Below, one piece after another: positions 20,228 to 31,043 of a DNA stretch of 64,000 bases. A model generated the notes under the pieces. It was not told the origin of the DNA. It was given only the letters and a program-made list of their open reading frames with translations, and ran no database searches. A program made the position numbers and the translations under genes. Source of the DNA: Sulfuricella denitrificans skB26 (GTDB taxonomy: Bacteria; Pseudomonadota; Gammaproteobacteria; Burkholderiales; Sulfuricellaceae); NCBI RefSeq assembly GCF_000297055.2, contig NC_022357.1, forward strand, positions 62,001-126,000. Direction: 5' to 3'. Each line of letters opens with the position of its first letter. Within the stretch, counting starts at the first letter, position 1.

Positions 20228-21271
20228 ATGGAAATCTCGGATTTGCTTGCCTTTTCGGTAAAAAACAAGGCCTCCGACCTGCACCTGTCATCCGGCTTGC
20301 CGCCAATGATCCGGGTGCATGGCGACGTACGCCGCATCAACGTGCCGGTGCTGGAGCACAAGGATGTTCACGGCATGGTGTACGACATCATGAACGATGG
20401 TCAGCGCAAATTCTACGAGGAAAATCTGGAGGTCGACTTCTCTTTCGAGATTCCCAATCTGGCGCGCTTTCGCGTCAACGCTTTTGTCCAGAACCGCGGC
20501 GCTGCTGCGGTGTTTCGTACCATTCCATCGAAAGTGCTGAGCCTGGAAGAGCTGAAATGTCCGGGGATTTTCAAGGAAATTTCCGAGCAGCCGCGCGGTA
20601 TCGTGCTGGTGACCGGACCGACCGGATCGGGTAAATCCACCACCTTGGCAGCGATGGTCAATCACATCAACGAAAAGGATTTCGGCCATATCCTGACAGT
20701 GGAAGATCCGATTGAGTTCGTGCATGAGAGCAAAAAGTGCCTGATCAACCAGCGCGAGGTCGGGCCGCATACGCTGTCCTTCAACAACGCCCTGCGCTCA
20801 GCCTTGCGTGAGGATCCGGACGTGATTCTGGTGGGCGAGTTGCGTGATCTGGAAACCATCCGCCTGGCGCTGACTGCAGCGGAAACCGGCCATTTGGTGT
20901 TCGGTACCCTGCACACCAGTTCCGCCGCCAAGACCATCGACCGGATCGTGGACGTGTTTCCGGCCGCGGAAAAGGATATGGTGCGTTCGATGCTGTCGGA
21001 ATCCCTGCGTGCGGTCATTTCGCAAACCCTGCTCAAGACCAAGGACGGTACCGGTCGGGTAGCGGCGCACGAGATCATGATCGGCACGCCCGCGATCCGC
21101 AACCTGATTCGTGAGGCCAAGATCGCTCAGATGTACTCGGCGATTCAGACCGGCGGAAATATCGGCATGCAGACGCTGGACCAGAATCTTACCGAACTGG
21201 TCAAACGCAACGTCGTGTCCTCGGCTGAAGCTCGTACCAAGGCCTCAAACAAAGACACCTTTCCAGGTTAA
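20228..21271 (+). CDS. pilT: Type IV pilus retraction ATPase PilT
   Basis: Hexameric ATPase that depolymerises the pilus and drives twitching. 347 aa from ATG 20228. Walker A GPTGSGKST near residues 130-138, Walker B VILVGELRD, His box LHTSSAAKT and the AIRNLIREAK motif specific to PilT. Forms a pair with pilU 12 bases downstream. Divergent from yggS with only 36 bases between. Confidence 0.97.
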   Translation: MEISDLLAFSVKNKASDLHLSSGLPPMIRVHGDVRRINVPVLEHKDVHGMVYDIMNDGQRKFYEENLEVDFSFEIPNLARFRVNAFVQNRGAAAVFRTIPSKVLSLEELKCPGIFKEISEQPRGIVLVTGPTGSGKSTTLAAMVNHINEKDFGHILTVEDPIEFVHESKKCLINQREVGPHTLSFNNALRSALREDPDVILVGELRDLETIRLALTAAETGHLVFGTLHTSSAAKTIDRIVDVFPAAEKDMVRSMLSESLRAVISQTLLKTKDGTGRVAAHEIMIGTPAIRNLIREAKIAQMYSAIQTGGNIGMQTLDQNLTELVKRNVVSSAEARTKASNKDTFPG

Positions 21272-21282
21272 GGAAACGCACT

Positions 21283-22419
21283 ATGGAACGCGATCAAGCA
21301 GTCAAATTCATGCACGACCTGTTGCGGTTGATGCTGTCGAAGAAGGCCTCGGATCTGTTTATCACCGCCGATTTCCCGCCTGCCATCAAGGTGGATGGCA
21401 AGATGACGCCGGTTTCCAATCAGAGGCTGACGCCGCAGCATACCAAGGAACTTGCGCGTTCAATCATGAACGACAAGCAGTCATCCGAGTTCGAGGCGAG
21501 CAAGGAGTGCAACTTCGCCATCAGTCCGGCGGATATCGGACGTTTCCGCGTCAGCGCCTTTATCCAGCAGGGGCGGATCGGCATGGTGCTGCGCACCATC
21601 ACCACCGAGATCCCCAATTTCGAAGATCTGGGGTTGCCTGGCGTGCTCAAGGACGTGTCGATGACCAAGCGCGGCCTGGTGGTTTTTGTCGGCGGCACCG
21701 GTTCGGGGAAATCCACCTCCCTGGCTGCAATGATCGGCTACCGCAACCAGAACAGCTACGGCCACATCATCACCATCGAGGATCCGGTCGAATACGTGCA
21801 TCCGCACCTCAACTGTATCCTGACCCAGCGCGAGGTCGGCGTGGATACCGATTCCTGGCATGCGGCGCTGAAAAACACCCTGCGCCAGGCGCCGGATGTG
21901 ATCCTGATTGGTGAGATCCGCGACCGCGAAACCATGGAATATGCCATCGCCTTCGCTGAAACCGGTCACTTGTGCATGTCTACTCTGCATGCCAACAGCG
22001 CTAACCAGGCGCTCGACCGGATCATTAACTTCTTTCCCGAGGAACGGCGCCAGCAACTGCTGATGGACCTGTCCCTGAATCTCAAGGCGTTCGTGTCGCA
22101 GCGCCTCATCCCCAAGGTTGGCGGCAAAGGACGGGTGGCGGCGGTCGAGATCATGCTCAACTCGCCGCTGATTGCCGATCTGATCTTCAAGGGCGAGGTC
22201 CACGAGATCAAGGAGCTCATGGCCAGGTCCAACGAACTCGGTATGATCACTTTCGATCAGGCGTTGTTCAAGCTCTATGAGGCCGATCTGATCAACTACG
22301 AGGATGCGCTCAGAAACGCTGATTCTGTCAACGATCTGCGTCTCAAGATCAAGCTCCACGGCAAAGCTACCAAGGATGCCGACCTGATGAGCGGACTCGA
22401 ACATCTGGATATCGTTTAG
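21283..22419 (+). CDS. pilU: Type IV pilus retraction ATPase PilU
   Basis: PilT-dependent retraction motor. 378 aa. Walker A GGTGSGKST near residue 137-145, Walker B VILIGEIRD, LHANSANQALDRIINFFPEE. Longer C-terminus than PilT, as usual for PilU. Followed by a palindromic repeat that may end the transcript. Confidence 0.96.
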   Translation: MERDQAVKFMHDLLRLMLSKKASDLFITADFPPAIKVDGKMTPVSNQRLTPQHTKELARSIMNDKQSSEFEASKECNFAISPADIGRFRVSAFIQQGRIGMVLRTITTEIPNFEDLGLPGVLKDVSMTKRGLVVFVGGTGSGKSTSLAAMIGYRNQNSYGHIITIEDPVEYVHPHLNCILTQREVGVDTDSWHAALKNTLRQAPDVILIGEIRDRETMEYAIAFAETGHLCMSTLHANSANQALDRIINFFPEERRQQLLMDLSLNLKAFVSQRLIPKVGGKGRVAAVEIMLNSPLIADLIFKGEVHEIKELMARSNELGMITFDQALFKLYEADLINYEDALRNADSVNDLRLKIKLHGKATKDADLMSGLEHLDIV

Positions 22420-22425
22420 CAGCAT

Positions 22426-22457
22426 GTAGCCCGGATTGCACTCCCCATCCGGGCTAC
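22426..22457. repeat. Palindromic GTAGCCCGGAT repeat
   Basis: 11-base perfect inverted repeat with a 10-base loop. Strings like this are common intergenic repeats in proteobacteria. No T-tract follows, so terminator function is uncertain. Confidence 0.85.
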
Positions 22458-22473
22458 AGTTGAAGGCCCCCTC

Positions 22474-24138
22474 ATGGTTAACCTCGCCGGCTTGCTTGAA
22501 CAGCACTGCGCTAACCCGCAAGTCATCCTTTACCGCCAGTATGCAGACAACACCTGGCGCGACTTTTCTGCTCATGAGGTGATGGCCCTGGCGGCTCGCT
22601 GGCAACAGTCCTTCCGTGCCGCAGATTATGAACCGGGCGACCGTATTGCGCTGTGCCTGAAGAATAGTGTCAACTGGGTGGCAATCGATCAGGCTGCGCT
22701 GGGTCTGGGCTTGGTGGTGGTGCCGCTGTATGCGGACGATAATCCGGAAAACCTGGCCTGGTGCCTGGCAGACTCCGGCGCGCGTTTGCTGGTGCTGGAA
22801 AATACCCGTCTGCTCGATGCCCTGATTCGGGCGATGCCCACCCTTCCCACCATCATCTGTTTGCACGGAGACGTGCCCGCCCCCGCCATCCCGGCCTGCC
22901 GCTGGTTGCCTGAAAATGGGAGCGCGTTTAAGGTGCAGGACCTGGACGAAAACTTGCTTGCCACTCTCGTTTACACTTCCGGCACCACCGGGCGGCCCAA
23001 GGGCGTGATGCTGTCCCATCGCAACATACTTAGCAACGTGGCGGCGGCGCTGGAAGTGGTCAGCCTGCATCCTGGCGATCTGTTGATTTCGGTGTTGCCG
23101 CTTTCCCATATGTTCGAGCGCACCTGTGGCTATTATGTGCCGCTCAAGGCCGGGGTGCCGGTGGCCTATGCCCGTTCCATCAACCAACTGGCGGAGGACC
23201 TGGCTTTCCTCAAACCGACGGTGATGGTTGCCGTGCCACGGGTATTTCAGCGCTTTCTCGCTCGGATCGAGCAGGCATTAACCGCTTCTCCACTCAAACG
23301 CGCGCTGTTTTCTCTCACGGTAGCGCTGGGCTGGCGTAAATTCGAGCGCCGCTCCGGCAAAGTGGAGCAGGCGTTGTTCCAGCTGTTGCAACCCCTGGTT
23401 GCCGGCCCGGTACTGAACCGGCTCGGCGGGCGCATGCGCCTGGCGGTGGTAGGCGGCGCGCCGCTGGAGTTACGCGTGGCGCAATCATTCATTGGCCTGG
23501 GGCTAAACATGCTCCAGGGTTACGGCCTGACCGAAGCATCGCCCATAGTGGCTGGCAACCGCGAGTATGACAATGACCCGATTACGGTAGGCGCACCCTT
23601 GCCGGGCGTGGAGGTCAGAGTCAATGACGTGGGTGAACTGCTGGTGCGCGGGCCCTCAGTGATGCTGGGCTACTGGCATAATCCGGAAGCCTCTGCGGAA
23701 GTGCTGGATGCGGATGGCTGGCTGAATACCGGTGATCTGGTGGAAATCCCGGCCGACAAAATCATTATCAAGGGCCGCACCAAGGATATTCTGGTGCTGT
23801 CCAATGGCGAGAAAGTGTCGCCCCAGGATGCGGAAATGGCGATTCTCGACGACCCTTTGTTCGAGCAGGTGATGCTGGTTGGTGAAGGGCGCGCCTATCT
23901 GGTGCTGCTGGCCGTGACCCAGGAAAGCGATGAAAGAACTTTGATCAAACACGCCAATGCCCGGCTCAAATCATTTTCACGCTGGGTGCGGGTGCGTCGG
24001 GTAATTGCCTTGCCGGAGCCGTGGACGCTGGCGGAAGGCCTGTTGACACCCACCCTCAAGGTCAAGCGCAATGCGGTGCACGAAAAGTATCGCGAGCGGA
24101 TCGAGAGTGTTTACCGCAAGGGAATCAAAACGGTTTGA
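22474..24138 (+). CDS. AMP-dependent acyl-CoA synthetase (long-chain fatty acid-CoA ligase type)
   Basis: Activates a carboxylic acid through an acyl-adenylate to its CoA thioester. 554 aa. ATP-binding loop YTSGTTGRPKG near residues 167-177, MLQGYGLTEASP, GWLNTGDLV, and KGRTKDILVLSNGEKVSP. The last motif is like FadD-type long-chain ligases; the exact substrate is unknown. Overlaps the 3' end of hemJ by 14 bases on the opposite strand. Confidence 0.9.
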   Translation: MVNLAGLLEQHCANPQVILYRQYADNTWRDFSAHEVMALAARWQQSFRAADYEPGDRIALCLKNSVNWVAIDQAALGLGLVVVPLYADDNPENLAWCLADSGARLLVLENTRLLDALIRAMPTLPTIICLHGDVPAPAIPACRWLPENGSAFKVQDLDENLLATLVYTSGTTGRPKGVMLSHRNILSNVAAALEVVSLHPGDLLISVLPLSHMFERTCGYYVPLKAGVPVAYARSINQLAEDLAFLKPTVMVAVPRVFQRFLARIEQALTASPLKRALFSLTVALGWRKFERRSGKVEQALFQLLQPLVAGPVLNRLGGRMRLAVVGGAPLELRVAQSFIGLGLNMLQGYGLTEASPIVAGNREYDNDPITVGAPLPGVEVRVNDVGELLVRGPSVMLGYWHNPEASAEVLDADGWLNTGDLVEIPADKIIIKGRTKDILVLSNGEKVSPQDAEMAILDDPLFEQVMLVGEGRAYLVLLAVTQESDERTLIKHANARLKSFSRWVRVRRVIALPEPWTLAEGLLTPTLKVKRNAVHEKYRERIESVYRKGIKTV

Positions 24139-24538
24139 CGACGACCAGGATCACCACGGCTACCAGTATCAGCACCGGAAATTCGTTGAACCAGCGGTAG
24201 AAAACATGGCCGTGTTGATTGCGGTCATCTCGGAAGTTCCTGAGCAGTTTGCCGCAATACACGTGGTAAACCAGCAACACCGTCACCAGCGCCAGCTTGG
24301 CGTGCAGCCAGCCGCCGGAAAAACCGAAGCCGAGCCACAGCCACAGGCCGAGCGTAACCGCCAGCATCGCGCTGGGCGTCATGATGCCGCGGTAGAGCTT
24401 GCGCTCCATGACCTTGAAACGTGCGATGCTGACGGCGTCTTCACTCATGGCGTGATAGACGAACAGTCTCGGCAGGTAGAACAGCGCGGCGAACCAGGTC
24501 ACTACGGCGATGATGTGAAATGCTTTGATCCAGAGCAT
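24125..24538 (-). CDS. hemJ: Protoporphyrinogen oxidase HemJ
   Basis: Oxygen-dependent or quinone-linked oxidation of protoporphyrinogen IX in haem synthesis. 137 aa, four membrane helices. The conserved His is in KAFHIIAVVTWFA, LPRLFVYH follows, and the conserved Lys in MERKLYRGIMTPSA. Start ATG at 24538. Divergent from the thioredoxin-like gene. Confidence 0.9.
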   Translation of the reverse strand: MLWIKAFHIIAVVTWFAALFYLPRLFVYHAMSEDAVSIARFKVMERKLYRGIMTPSAMLAVTLGLWLWLGFGFSGGWLHAKLALVTVLLVYHVYCGKLLRNFRDDRNQHGHVFYRWFNEFPVLILVAVVILVVVKPF

Positions 24539-24590
24539 GTCGGGTTCCAATGTTAAAATCCGGAGCAACTATAACTTATCGGGAGTGTGG

Positions 24591-25124
24591 GTGAAAGCAG
24601 GCAACATGTGGGTGCGGGTCAAAAAATACCGGCCGGACTGGCTAACGCTGGTGCTGCTCGGGCTGATTGCCTATGTCTGGTTCCGTCCGCCGGCGTGGGT
24701 GTCGGACGAAAACCGTGCAGCTCCGGAGGTGGGAGTGGTGTTGCTGGACGGCCGGCAAACCAGTCTGGAACAGCTGCGCGGCAAGGTGGTGCTGGTCAAT
24801 TTCTGGGCCACCTGGTGCCCTTATTGCCGCCACGAAATGCCCGACATGGAGCGGTTTTATCGCAATTACAAGGCACAGGGCTTCGAAATTCTGGCCCTGA
24901 GCCAGGATGACGCGCTGGAACCTGTGCGTCAGTTCATGGAGAAAGAGGGCTACCATTTTCCGGCGGCGATGGCGGAAGCACGGCATGCCGCTGCCTTCGG
25001 CGGGGTAAGCCGTCTGCCGACCTCTTTTCTGATCGACAAGCAGGGCCGCATTCGCAAGAAAATCAGCGGGCAGGTTCATTACGCCCGGCTGGAGGATCTG
25101 GTCACGCCCCTGCTGGCCGAGTAA
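24591..25124 (+). CDS. TlpA/ResA-like thioredoxin, membrane-anchored
   Basis: Periplasmic thiol-disulfide protein. GTG start at 24591 with GGGAG upstream gives 177 aa; ATG 24606 is an alternative. An N-terminal membrane helix (LTLVLLGLIAYVWF) is followed by the thioredoxin fold with active site W75-C-P-Y-C79 and a cis-Pro in RLPTSFLID. Possibly reduces apocytochrome or other periplasmic cysteines; partner not visible. Confidence 0.9.
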   Translation: MKAGNMWVRVKKYRPDWLTLVLLGLIAYVWFRPPAWVSDENRAAPEVGVVLLDGRQTSLEQLRGKVVLVNFWATWCPYCRHEMPDMERFYRNYKAQGFEILALSQDDALEPVRQFMEKEGYHFPAAMAEARHAAAFGGVSRLPTSFLIDKQGRIRKKISGQVHYARLEDLVTPLLAE

Positions 25125-25157
25125 GCCTTTAAGGACTCAGCGGATTCCCTCTGGACT

Positions 25158-25173
25158 ACCCGGGTAGCGGGTT

Positions 25174-25176
<3 letters not shown>
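25158..25176 (+). terminator. Possible terminator of the tlpA-like gene
   Basis: ACCCG-GGTAG-CGGGT followed by TTTA between two converging genes. Short stem, short T-run. Confidence 0.4.
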
Positions 25177-26780
<1,604 letters not shown>

Positions 26781-26948
26781 TGTGGAGCTGCCCTGAAAAT
26801 TTGCTGTAAAAACCAAGCATTATACCAAACTGCGTGCAAAATAAGCAGCCCTTTGTCGCAATGGCGCCTGCTCTACCAGTTGGGATCCTGACGAGTCTGG
26901 CCTTATCCGCTACAATCACTATCACCCCCGAACTTTTCATGGACAACC

Positions 26949-28220
26949 ATGGTTCCCCATTTAACTACAGCGCTTACCGGACCTCTTCTCGAACTGGAGC
27001 AACACATCCTGGATGCGCAGCCACAGATCGAGCATTGGTTCCGCACCCAGTGGCAGGATCATGCCGCGCCGTTCTACGCCTCGGTGGACTTGCGTAATAG
27101 CGGCTTCAAGCTCGCCCCGGTGGATACCAACCTGTTCCCTGGCGGGTTTAATAACCTGAACCGCGACTTCACGCCGCTCTGCGTACAGGCGGCGATGTCG
27201 GCCGTGGAGAAGGTTTGTCCTGTGGCGCAGCGATTTCTGCTGATCCCGGAAAATCACACCCGTAATATCTATTACCTGCAGAACGTAGCGGCGCTCGCCT
27301 CCATACTGCGGCATGCCGGTTTGCAGGTGCGCATCGGCAGCCTGCTGCCGGAAATCACCGCGCCCACCACGCTCGATTTGCCGGATGGCTCGACCCTGAC
27401 GCTGGAGCCGTTGAAGCGTGAGGGTGACCGTTTGAAGCTGGATGGCTTCGATCCCTGCGCGATACTGCTCAACAACGACCTTTCGGCGGGAATTCCCGAC
27501 ATTCTGAAAGACCTCGATCAGCCGGTGATTCCGCCGCTACATGCCGGTTGGTCGACGCGGCGGAAATCCGACCATTTCGGCAAGTATGACCGGGTTGCCG
27601 AGGAGTTCGCGCGCCTGCTGCATATCGACCCCTGGCTGATCAATCCGATGTTCGCCACCTGTGGCCAGATCAATTTCCAGGAGCGGCAAGGCGAGGAATG
27701 CCTGGCCGCCCATGTCGATGATCTGCTCAAGGATATCCGCGAAAAATATCAGGAATACGGCGTGAACGAAGATCCCTTTGTCATCGTCAAGGCCGATGCG
27801 GGCACTTACGGAATGGGCATCATGACAGTGAAGGACGCCTCCGAGGTGCGCGACCTGAACCGCAAGCAGCGCAATAAGATGGCAGTGGGCAAGGAGGGGA
27901 TGGCGGTGACCGACGTCATCATCCAGGAAGGCGTATACACTTTTGAAAGTCTTGCCGACGCGGTCGCCGAGCCGGTGGTATACATGATGGATCATTTCGT
28001 GGTGGGCGGCTTCTACCGTGTCCACACCAGCCGCGGCAAGGATGAAAACTTGAATGCGCCGGGGATGCGCTTTGAACCGCTGGCCTTCGAGACCGCGCTC
28101 ACCCTGCCGGACTGTGCCGCCGCCCCTGATGCCGAGCCCAACCGCTTCTACGCCTATGGTGTGGTGGCCAGGCTGGCGTTGCTGGCCGCCGCGATGGAAC
28201 TGGAAAACCTGGCGCCATGA
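26949..28220 (+). CDS. gshA: Glutamate-cysteine ligase
   Basis: First step of glutathione synthesis. 423 aa of the betaproteobacterial GshA type, unlike E. coli GshA. Conserved ASVDLRNSGFKLAPVDTNLFPGGFNNL near the N-terminus (residues ~35-60) and FVIVKADAGTYGMGIM, an ATP-grasp-like segment. Overlaps gshB by ATGA, so the two enzymes are translationally coupled. Confidence 0.94.
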   Translation: MVPHLTTALTGPLLELEQHILDAQPQIEHWFRTQWQDHAAPFYASVDLRNSGFKLAPVDTNLFPGGFNNLNRDFTPLCVQAAMSAVEKVCPVAQRFLLIPENHTRNIYYLQNVAALASILRHAGLQVRIGSLLPEITAPTTLDLPDGSTLTLEPLKREGDRLKLDGFDPCAILLNNDLSAGIPDILKDLDQPVIPPLHAGWSTRRKSDHFGKYDRVAEEFARLLHIDPWLINPMFATCGQINFQERQGEECLAAHVDDLLKDIREKYQEYGVNEDPFVIVKADAGTYGMGIMTVKDASEVRDLNRKQRNKMAVGKEGMAVTDVIIQEGVYTFESLADAVAEPVVYMMDHFVVGGFYRVHTSRGKDENLNAPGMRFEPLAFETALTLPDCAAAPDAEPNRFYAYGVVARLALLAAAMELENLAP

Positions 28221-29167
28221 AGCTGGCGATCATTCTCGACCCGCTGGAGTCCATTAAAACCTACAAGGATTCGACCTACGCCATGATGCGCGCAGCGCAT
28301 GCGCGCGGCCACGAACTCTATGTCATGGAGCAGCATGAGATGGTGTTGCGTGAGGGTGCGGTGGCCGGCTTCGCACGCAAGCTTGATCTGGTGGATGATG
28401 CGTTGCGCTGGTATACGCTGGAAGAGGCGGCTTGGCACGCGCTCTCGGACTTTGACGTCACGCTGATGCGTAAGGATCCGCCTTTCGACATGGAATACAT
28501 CTACAGCACCTATTTGCTGGAGCTGGCGGAGGGGCAAGGCGCACAGATTTTTAACCGTCCGGCGGCGATTCGTGACTTCAACGAAAAGCTTTCCACCGCA
28601 AAATTTCCCGAATTCATGCCGCCTACGCTGGTCACCAGGCAGGAAGCGCTGATTCGCGAGTTCATCGAACAGCACGGCGACATCATTCTCAAGCCGCTGG
28701 ATGGGATGGGCGGCAGCTCGGTATTTCGTATCCCGCGCAATGATCCCAATCTGAACGTAATCATCGAAACCCTGACCCAACTGGGGGCCCGAACGGTGAT
28801 GGCGCAGCGCTACATTCCGGAGATTTCCCAAGGAGACAAGCGCATCCTGCTGATCGATGGCGAGCCGGTACCTTATGCGCTCGCGCGTATTCCGAAAGAG
28901 GGTGAGACTCGCGGCAACCTCGCGGTCGGCGGCAAGGGCGTGGCGCAGTTGCTTTCGGAGCGGGACAGGGAAATTGCCGCCGCACTGGGGCCGAAACTCA
29001 AGGATGCCGGACTGTTCCTGGTTGGTCTCGACGTGATCGGCGACTGGCTTACCGAGATCAACGTCACCAGCCCGACCGGGATGCAGGAGATCGCCAGCCA
29101 GACCGGCTTCGATGTGGCGGGGATGTTTGTGGATGCGTTGGAGAAATGCGTGAGGGGTGAGGCGTGA
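28217..29167 (+). CDS. gshB: Glutathione synthetase
   Basis: Adds glycine to gamma-glutamylcysteine. 316 aa, ATP-grasp fold: IILDPLESIKTYKDST, RKDPPFDMEYIY, LKPLDGMGGSSVFR, GDKRILLIDGEP, EINVTSPTGMQEI. The last six codons and the stop come from the left arm of a heptamer element: the TGA stop (29165-29167) is inside the third GTGAGGC unit and overlaps the GTG start of apbE. Confidence 0.95.
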   Translation: MKLAIILDPLESIKTYKDSTYAMMRAAHARGHELYVMEQHEMVLREGAVAGFARKLDLVDDALRWYTLEEAAWHALSDFDVTLMRKDPPFDMEYIYSTYLLELAEGQGAQIFNRPAAIRDFNEKLSTAKFPEFMPPTLVTRQEALIREFIEQHGDIILKPLDGMGGSSVFRIPRNDPNLNVIIETLTQLGARTVMAQRYIPEISQGDKRILLIDGEPVPYALARIPKEGETRGNLAVGGKGVAQLLSERDREIAAALGPKLKDAGLFLVGLDVIGDWLTEINVTSPTGMQEIASQTGFDVAGMFVDALEKCVRGEA

Positions 29168-29232
29168 GGCGTGAAACGTTAGGGTCGGCGAATTTCCGGG
29201 TTCTTCTCACCCCTCACCCCTCACCCCTCACC
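29150..29232. repeat. Heptamer inverted-repeat element across the gshB/apbE junction
   Basis: Left arm: five units in perfect 7-base phase, GTGAGGG, GTGAGGC, GTGAGGC, GTGAAAC, GTTAGGG (29150-29184). Right arm: CTCACCC three times plus CTCACC (29206-29232). The left arm codes the end of GshB and the start of ApbE; the right arm codes part of the ApbE signal peptide. Confidence 0.95.
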
Positions 29233-30264
29233 ATTCTACTGACCACGTTTGTCCTGCTGTTTGCGCTCGCCGGCTGCGCCAAGGAAACCCCCGTCTACCA
29301 CGAACAGAGCTTCGTCTTCGGCACCATGGTGGATGTGACGATTGCCGGCGAGGAGCCGGCGCGTGCCAGGGAACTGTCGAGCAAGGTGCTGGCGGACTTT
29401 GATTATCTGCATCGCACCCTGCATGCCTGGGAGCCGGGTGCGTTGTCGCGGATGAATGCGGTATTCGCGCAAAGCCCATCGAAGGTGGCGGTTGTGCCCG
29501 GCCTGGTTCCGATCATCCAGGATGCCACGCGCCTTTCGGAAATGTCGGGCGGCCTGTTCAACCCCGCCATCGGTAAGCTGATTAAACTCTGGGGGTTCCA
29601 GGGTGACGAATTCACGCCACAACAGCCTGATCCCAGGGAAATCAAGGCGCTGGTCCAGGCCAATCCGCGCATGACCGATATCGTGTTCGAAGGGATACTG
29701 TTCTACAGCAAGAACCCGGCGGTCCAACTCGACCTTGGCGGCTATGCCAAGGGCTATGCGCTCGATCTGGCAGCGGAATATCTGCGTACTCAAGGAGTGA
29801 AAGGCGCGCTGATCAATATTGGCGGCAATATCATCGCGATTGGCAGCCGCGGTGGTCAGCCCTGGCGCGTCGGCGTGCAACATCCGCGCAAGGCGGGAGC
29901 CATTGCTTCGCTGGAACTTCACGATGGTGAGGCAATCGGCACTTCGGGAGATTACCAGCGTTACTTCGAGTTCGATGGCAAACGCTACTGTCACATCATC
30001 GATCCGCGCACCGGCTACCCGGCGCAGGGCGTGCAGGCGGTTACCGTGCTGATTCCCAAGGGAAGCCATGCCGGAACATTGTCCGACGTGGCCTCCAAGC
30101 CGGCCTTTATCGCAGGTGTGAAGGGCTGGCGCACGGCGGCGCAAGCCATGGGAGCGGAGAGTGCTATGTTGATCGATGAACGCGGCGAAGTTTATCTGAC
30201 AGCGGCGATGAATAAACGTCTGGAATTTCAGGAAAAGGGGCTGGTCTTTCATGAAGTTCCCTGA
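29164..30264 (+). CDS. apbE: FAD:protein FMN transferase ApbE
   Basis: Lipoprotein that attaches FMN to threonine in target proteins such as Nqr/Rnf subunits. GTG start at 29164, preceded by GAGGGG at 6 bases; start, ribosome site and residues 13-23 (including [10 protein letters not shown]) are all made of heptamer repeat. Lipobox LAGC with Cys38. The ApbE core follows: FGTMVDVTI, LFNPAIGKLIKLWGF, LDLGGYAKGYALD, GGNIIAIG, HIIDPRTGYPA. No alternative ATG, GTG or TTG lies between the repeat and the lipobox. Confidence 0.93.
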   Translation: MRRETLGSANFRVLLTPHPSPLTILLTTFVLLFALAGCAKETPVYHEQSFVFGTMVDVTIAGEEPARARELSSKVLADFDYLHRTLHAWEPGALSRMNAVFAQSPSKVAVVPGLVPIIQDATRLSEMSGGLFNPAIGKLIKLWGFQGDEFTPQQPDPREIKALVQANPRMTDIVFEGILFYSKNPAVQLDLGGYAKGYALDLAAEYLRTQGVKGALINIGGNIIAIGSRGGQPWRVGVQHPRKAGAIASLELHDGEAIGTSGDYQRYFEFDGKRYCHIIDPRTGYPAQGVQAVTVLIPKGSHAGTLSDVASKPAFIAGVKGWRTAAQAMGAESAMLIDERGEVYLTAAMNKRLEFQEKGLVFHEVP

Positions 30265-30327
30265 TTCAGCGCATCGTCTTTGCGGTAAAATGGCGGTTTT
30301 GTGTTTGGTAGGAACCAGGGACTCTCA

Positions 30328-30720
30328 ATGATCGGCATTCTAATTATCGCGCATGGCACTTTGGGCGACAGCTTGATTCACTGCGCCAGCCATGTCTTCG
30401 GCGGCCCCCAGCCGCAATTGCAAGAGTTTGGGGTGGCGGTTCAGGACGACCCCGGTCGGCTGTTGTCTCAGGTGCGGGAAATTGTCGAGGGACTAGACGA
30501 TGGCAGCGGGGTGCTGGTGCTGACCGACATGTATGGTGCCACGCCGAGCAATATTGCCTGTCGTCTGGCCGAGCCTGGCCGGGTGGAATGTGTCGCCGGC
30601 GTCAATCTGCCGATGCTGGTGCGGGCGATCACTTACCGCAACGACCCGCTGGAAGCGGTGGCGGAGAAGGCGCTCTCCGGCGGTCGTGACGGTGTGGTTC
30701 ACGTTACCAAGGAATGCTGA
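30328..30720 (+). CDS. PTS EIIA component, mannose family (regulatory)
   Basis: 130 aa from ATG 30328. MIGILIIAHG places the phosphorylated His at residue 9; DMYGATPSNIA is typical of ManX-type EIIA. With HPr and EI it forms the sugar-permease-less PTS of betaproteobacteria, thought to be regulatory; no EIIB/EIIC gene is near. Confidence 0.9.
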   Translation: MIGILIIAHGTLGDSLIHCASHVFGGPQPQLQEFGVAVQDDPGRLLSQVREIVEGLDDGSGVLVLTDMYGATPSNIACRLAEPGRVECVAGVNLPMLVRAITYRNDPLEAVAEKALSGGRDGVVHVTKEC

Positions 30721-30721
30721 G

Positions 30722-30991
30722 ATGTTACAGCAAGATATAGCGATCGTTAACAAGCTCGGCTTGCACGCGCGAGCCTCCGCCAAGCTGACCCAGATGGCAG
30801 GGCAGTTCAAAAGCGAAATCTGGATTACGCGTAATGAGCGCCGGGTTAACGCCAAGAGCATCATGGGCGTGATGATGCTGGCGGCAAACAAGGGCAGCAC
30901 GATCCATCTCGAGATCGACGGTGCCGATGAAGATGCGGCGATGCAGGCCTTGGCAGCCTTGATCGCCGATCGTTTCGGCGAGGGGGAATAA
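30722..30991 (+). CDS. ptsH: Phosphocarrier protein HPr
   Basis: 89 aa. NKLGLHARAS puts the active His at residue 15; the regulatory Ser46 lies in NAKSIMG, the site of HprK phosphorylation. Begins 1 base after the EIIA stop. Confidence 0.95.
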   Translation: MLQQDIAIVNKLGLHARASAKLTQMAGQFKSEIWITRNERRVNAKSIMGVMMLAANKGSTIHLEIDGADEDAAMQALAALIADRFGEGE

Positions 30992-30999
30992 TGAAAATG

Positions 31000-31027
31000 G
31001 TCGTCAGCCATCGGTCGTCAGTCGTTA
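31000..31027 (+). repeat. Heptamer tandem repeat (GTCGTCA type), single arm
   Basis: Four units in 7-base phase: GTCGTCA, GCCATCG, GTCGTCA, GTCGTTA, directly in the ptsH-ptsI gap. No inverse arm seen nearby. Confidence 0.7.
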
Positions 31028-31043
31028 GCAGGAGCGAGGCACA

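Noticed and set aside
21481-23187. 568-codon minus-strand open frame opposite pilU and the acyl-CoA ligase
   Set aside because: Spans two conserved plus-strand genes; shadow.
26840-26890. tRNA-like stretch on the minus strand (AACTGGTAGAGCAGGCGCC)
   Set aside because: Resembles a D-arm only; no anticodon arm, T-arm or acceptor stem can be formed.
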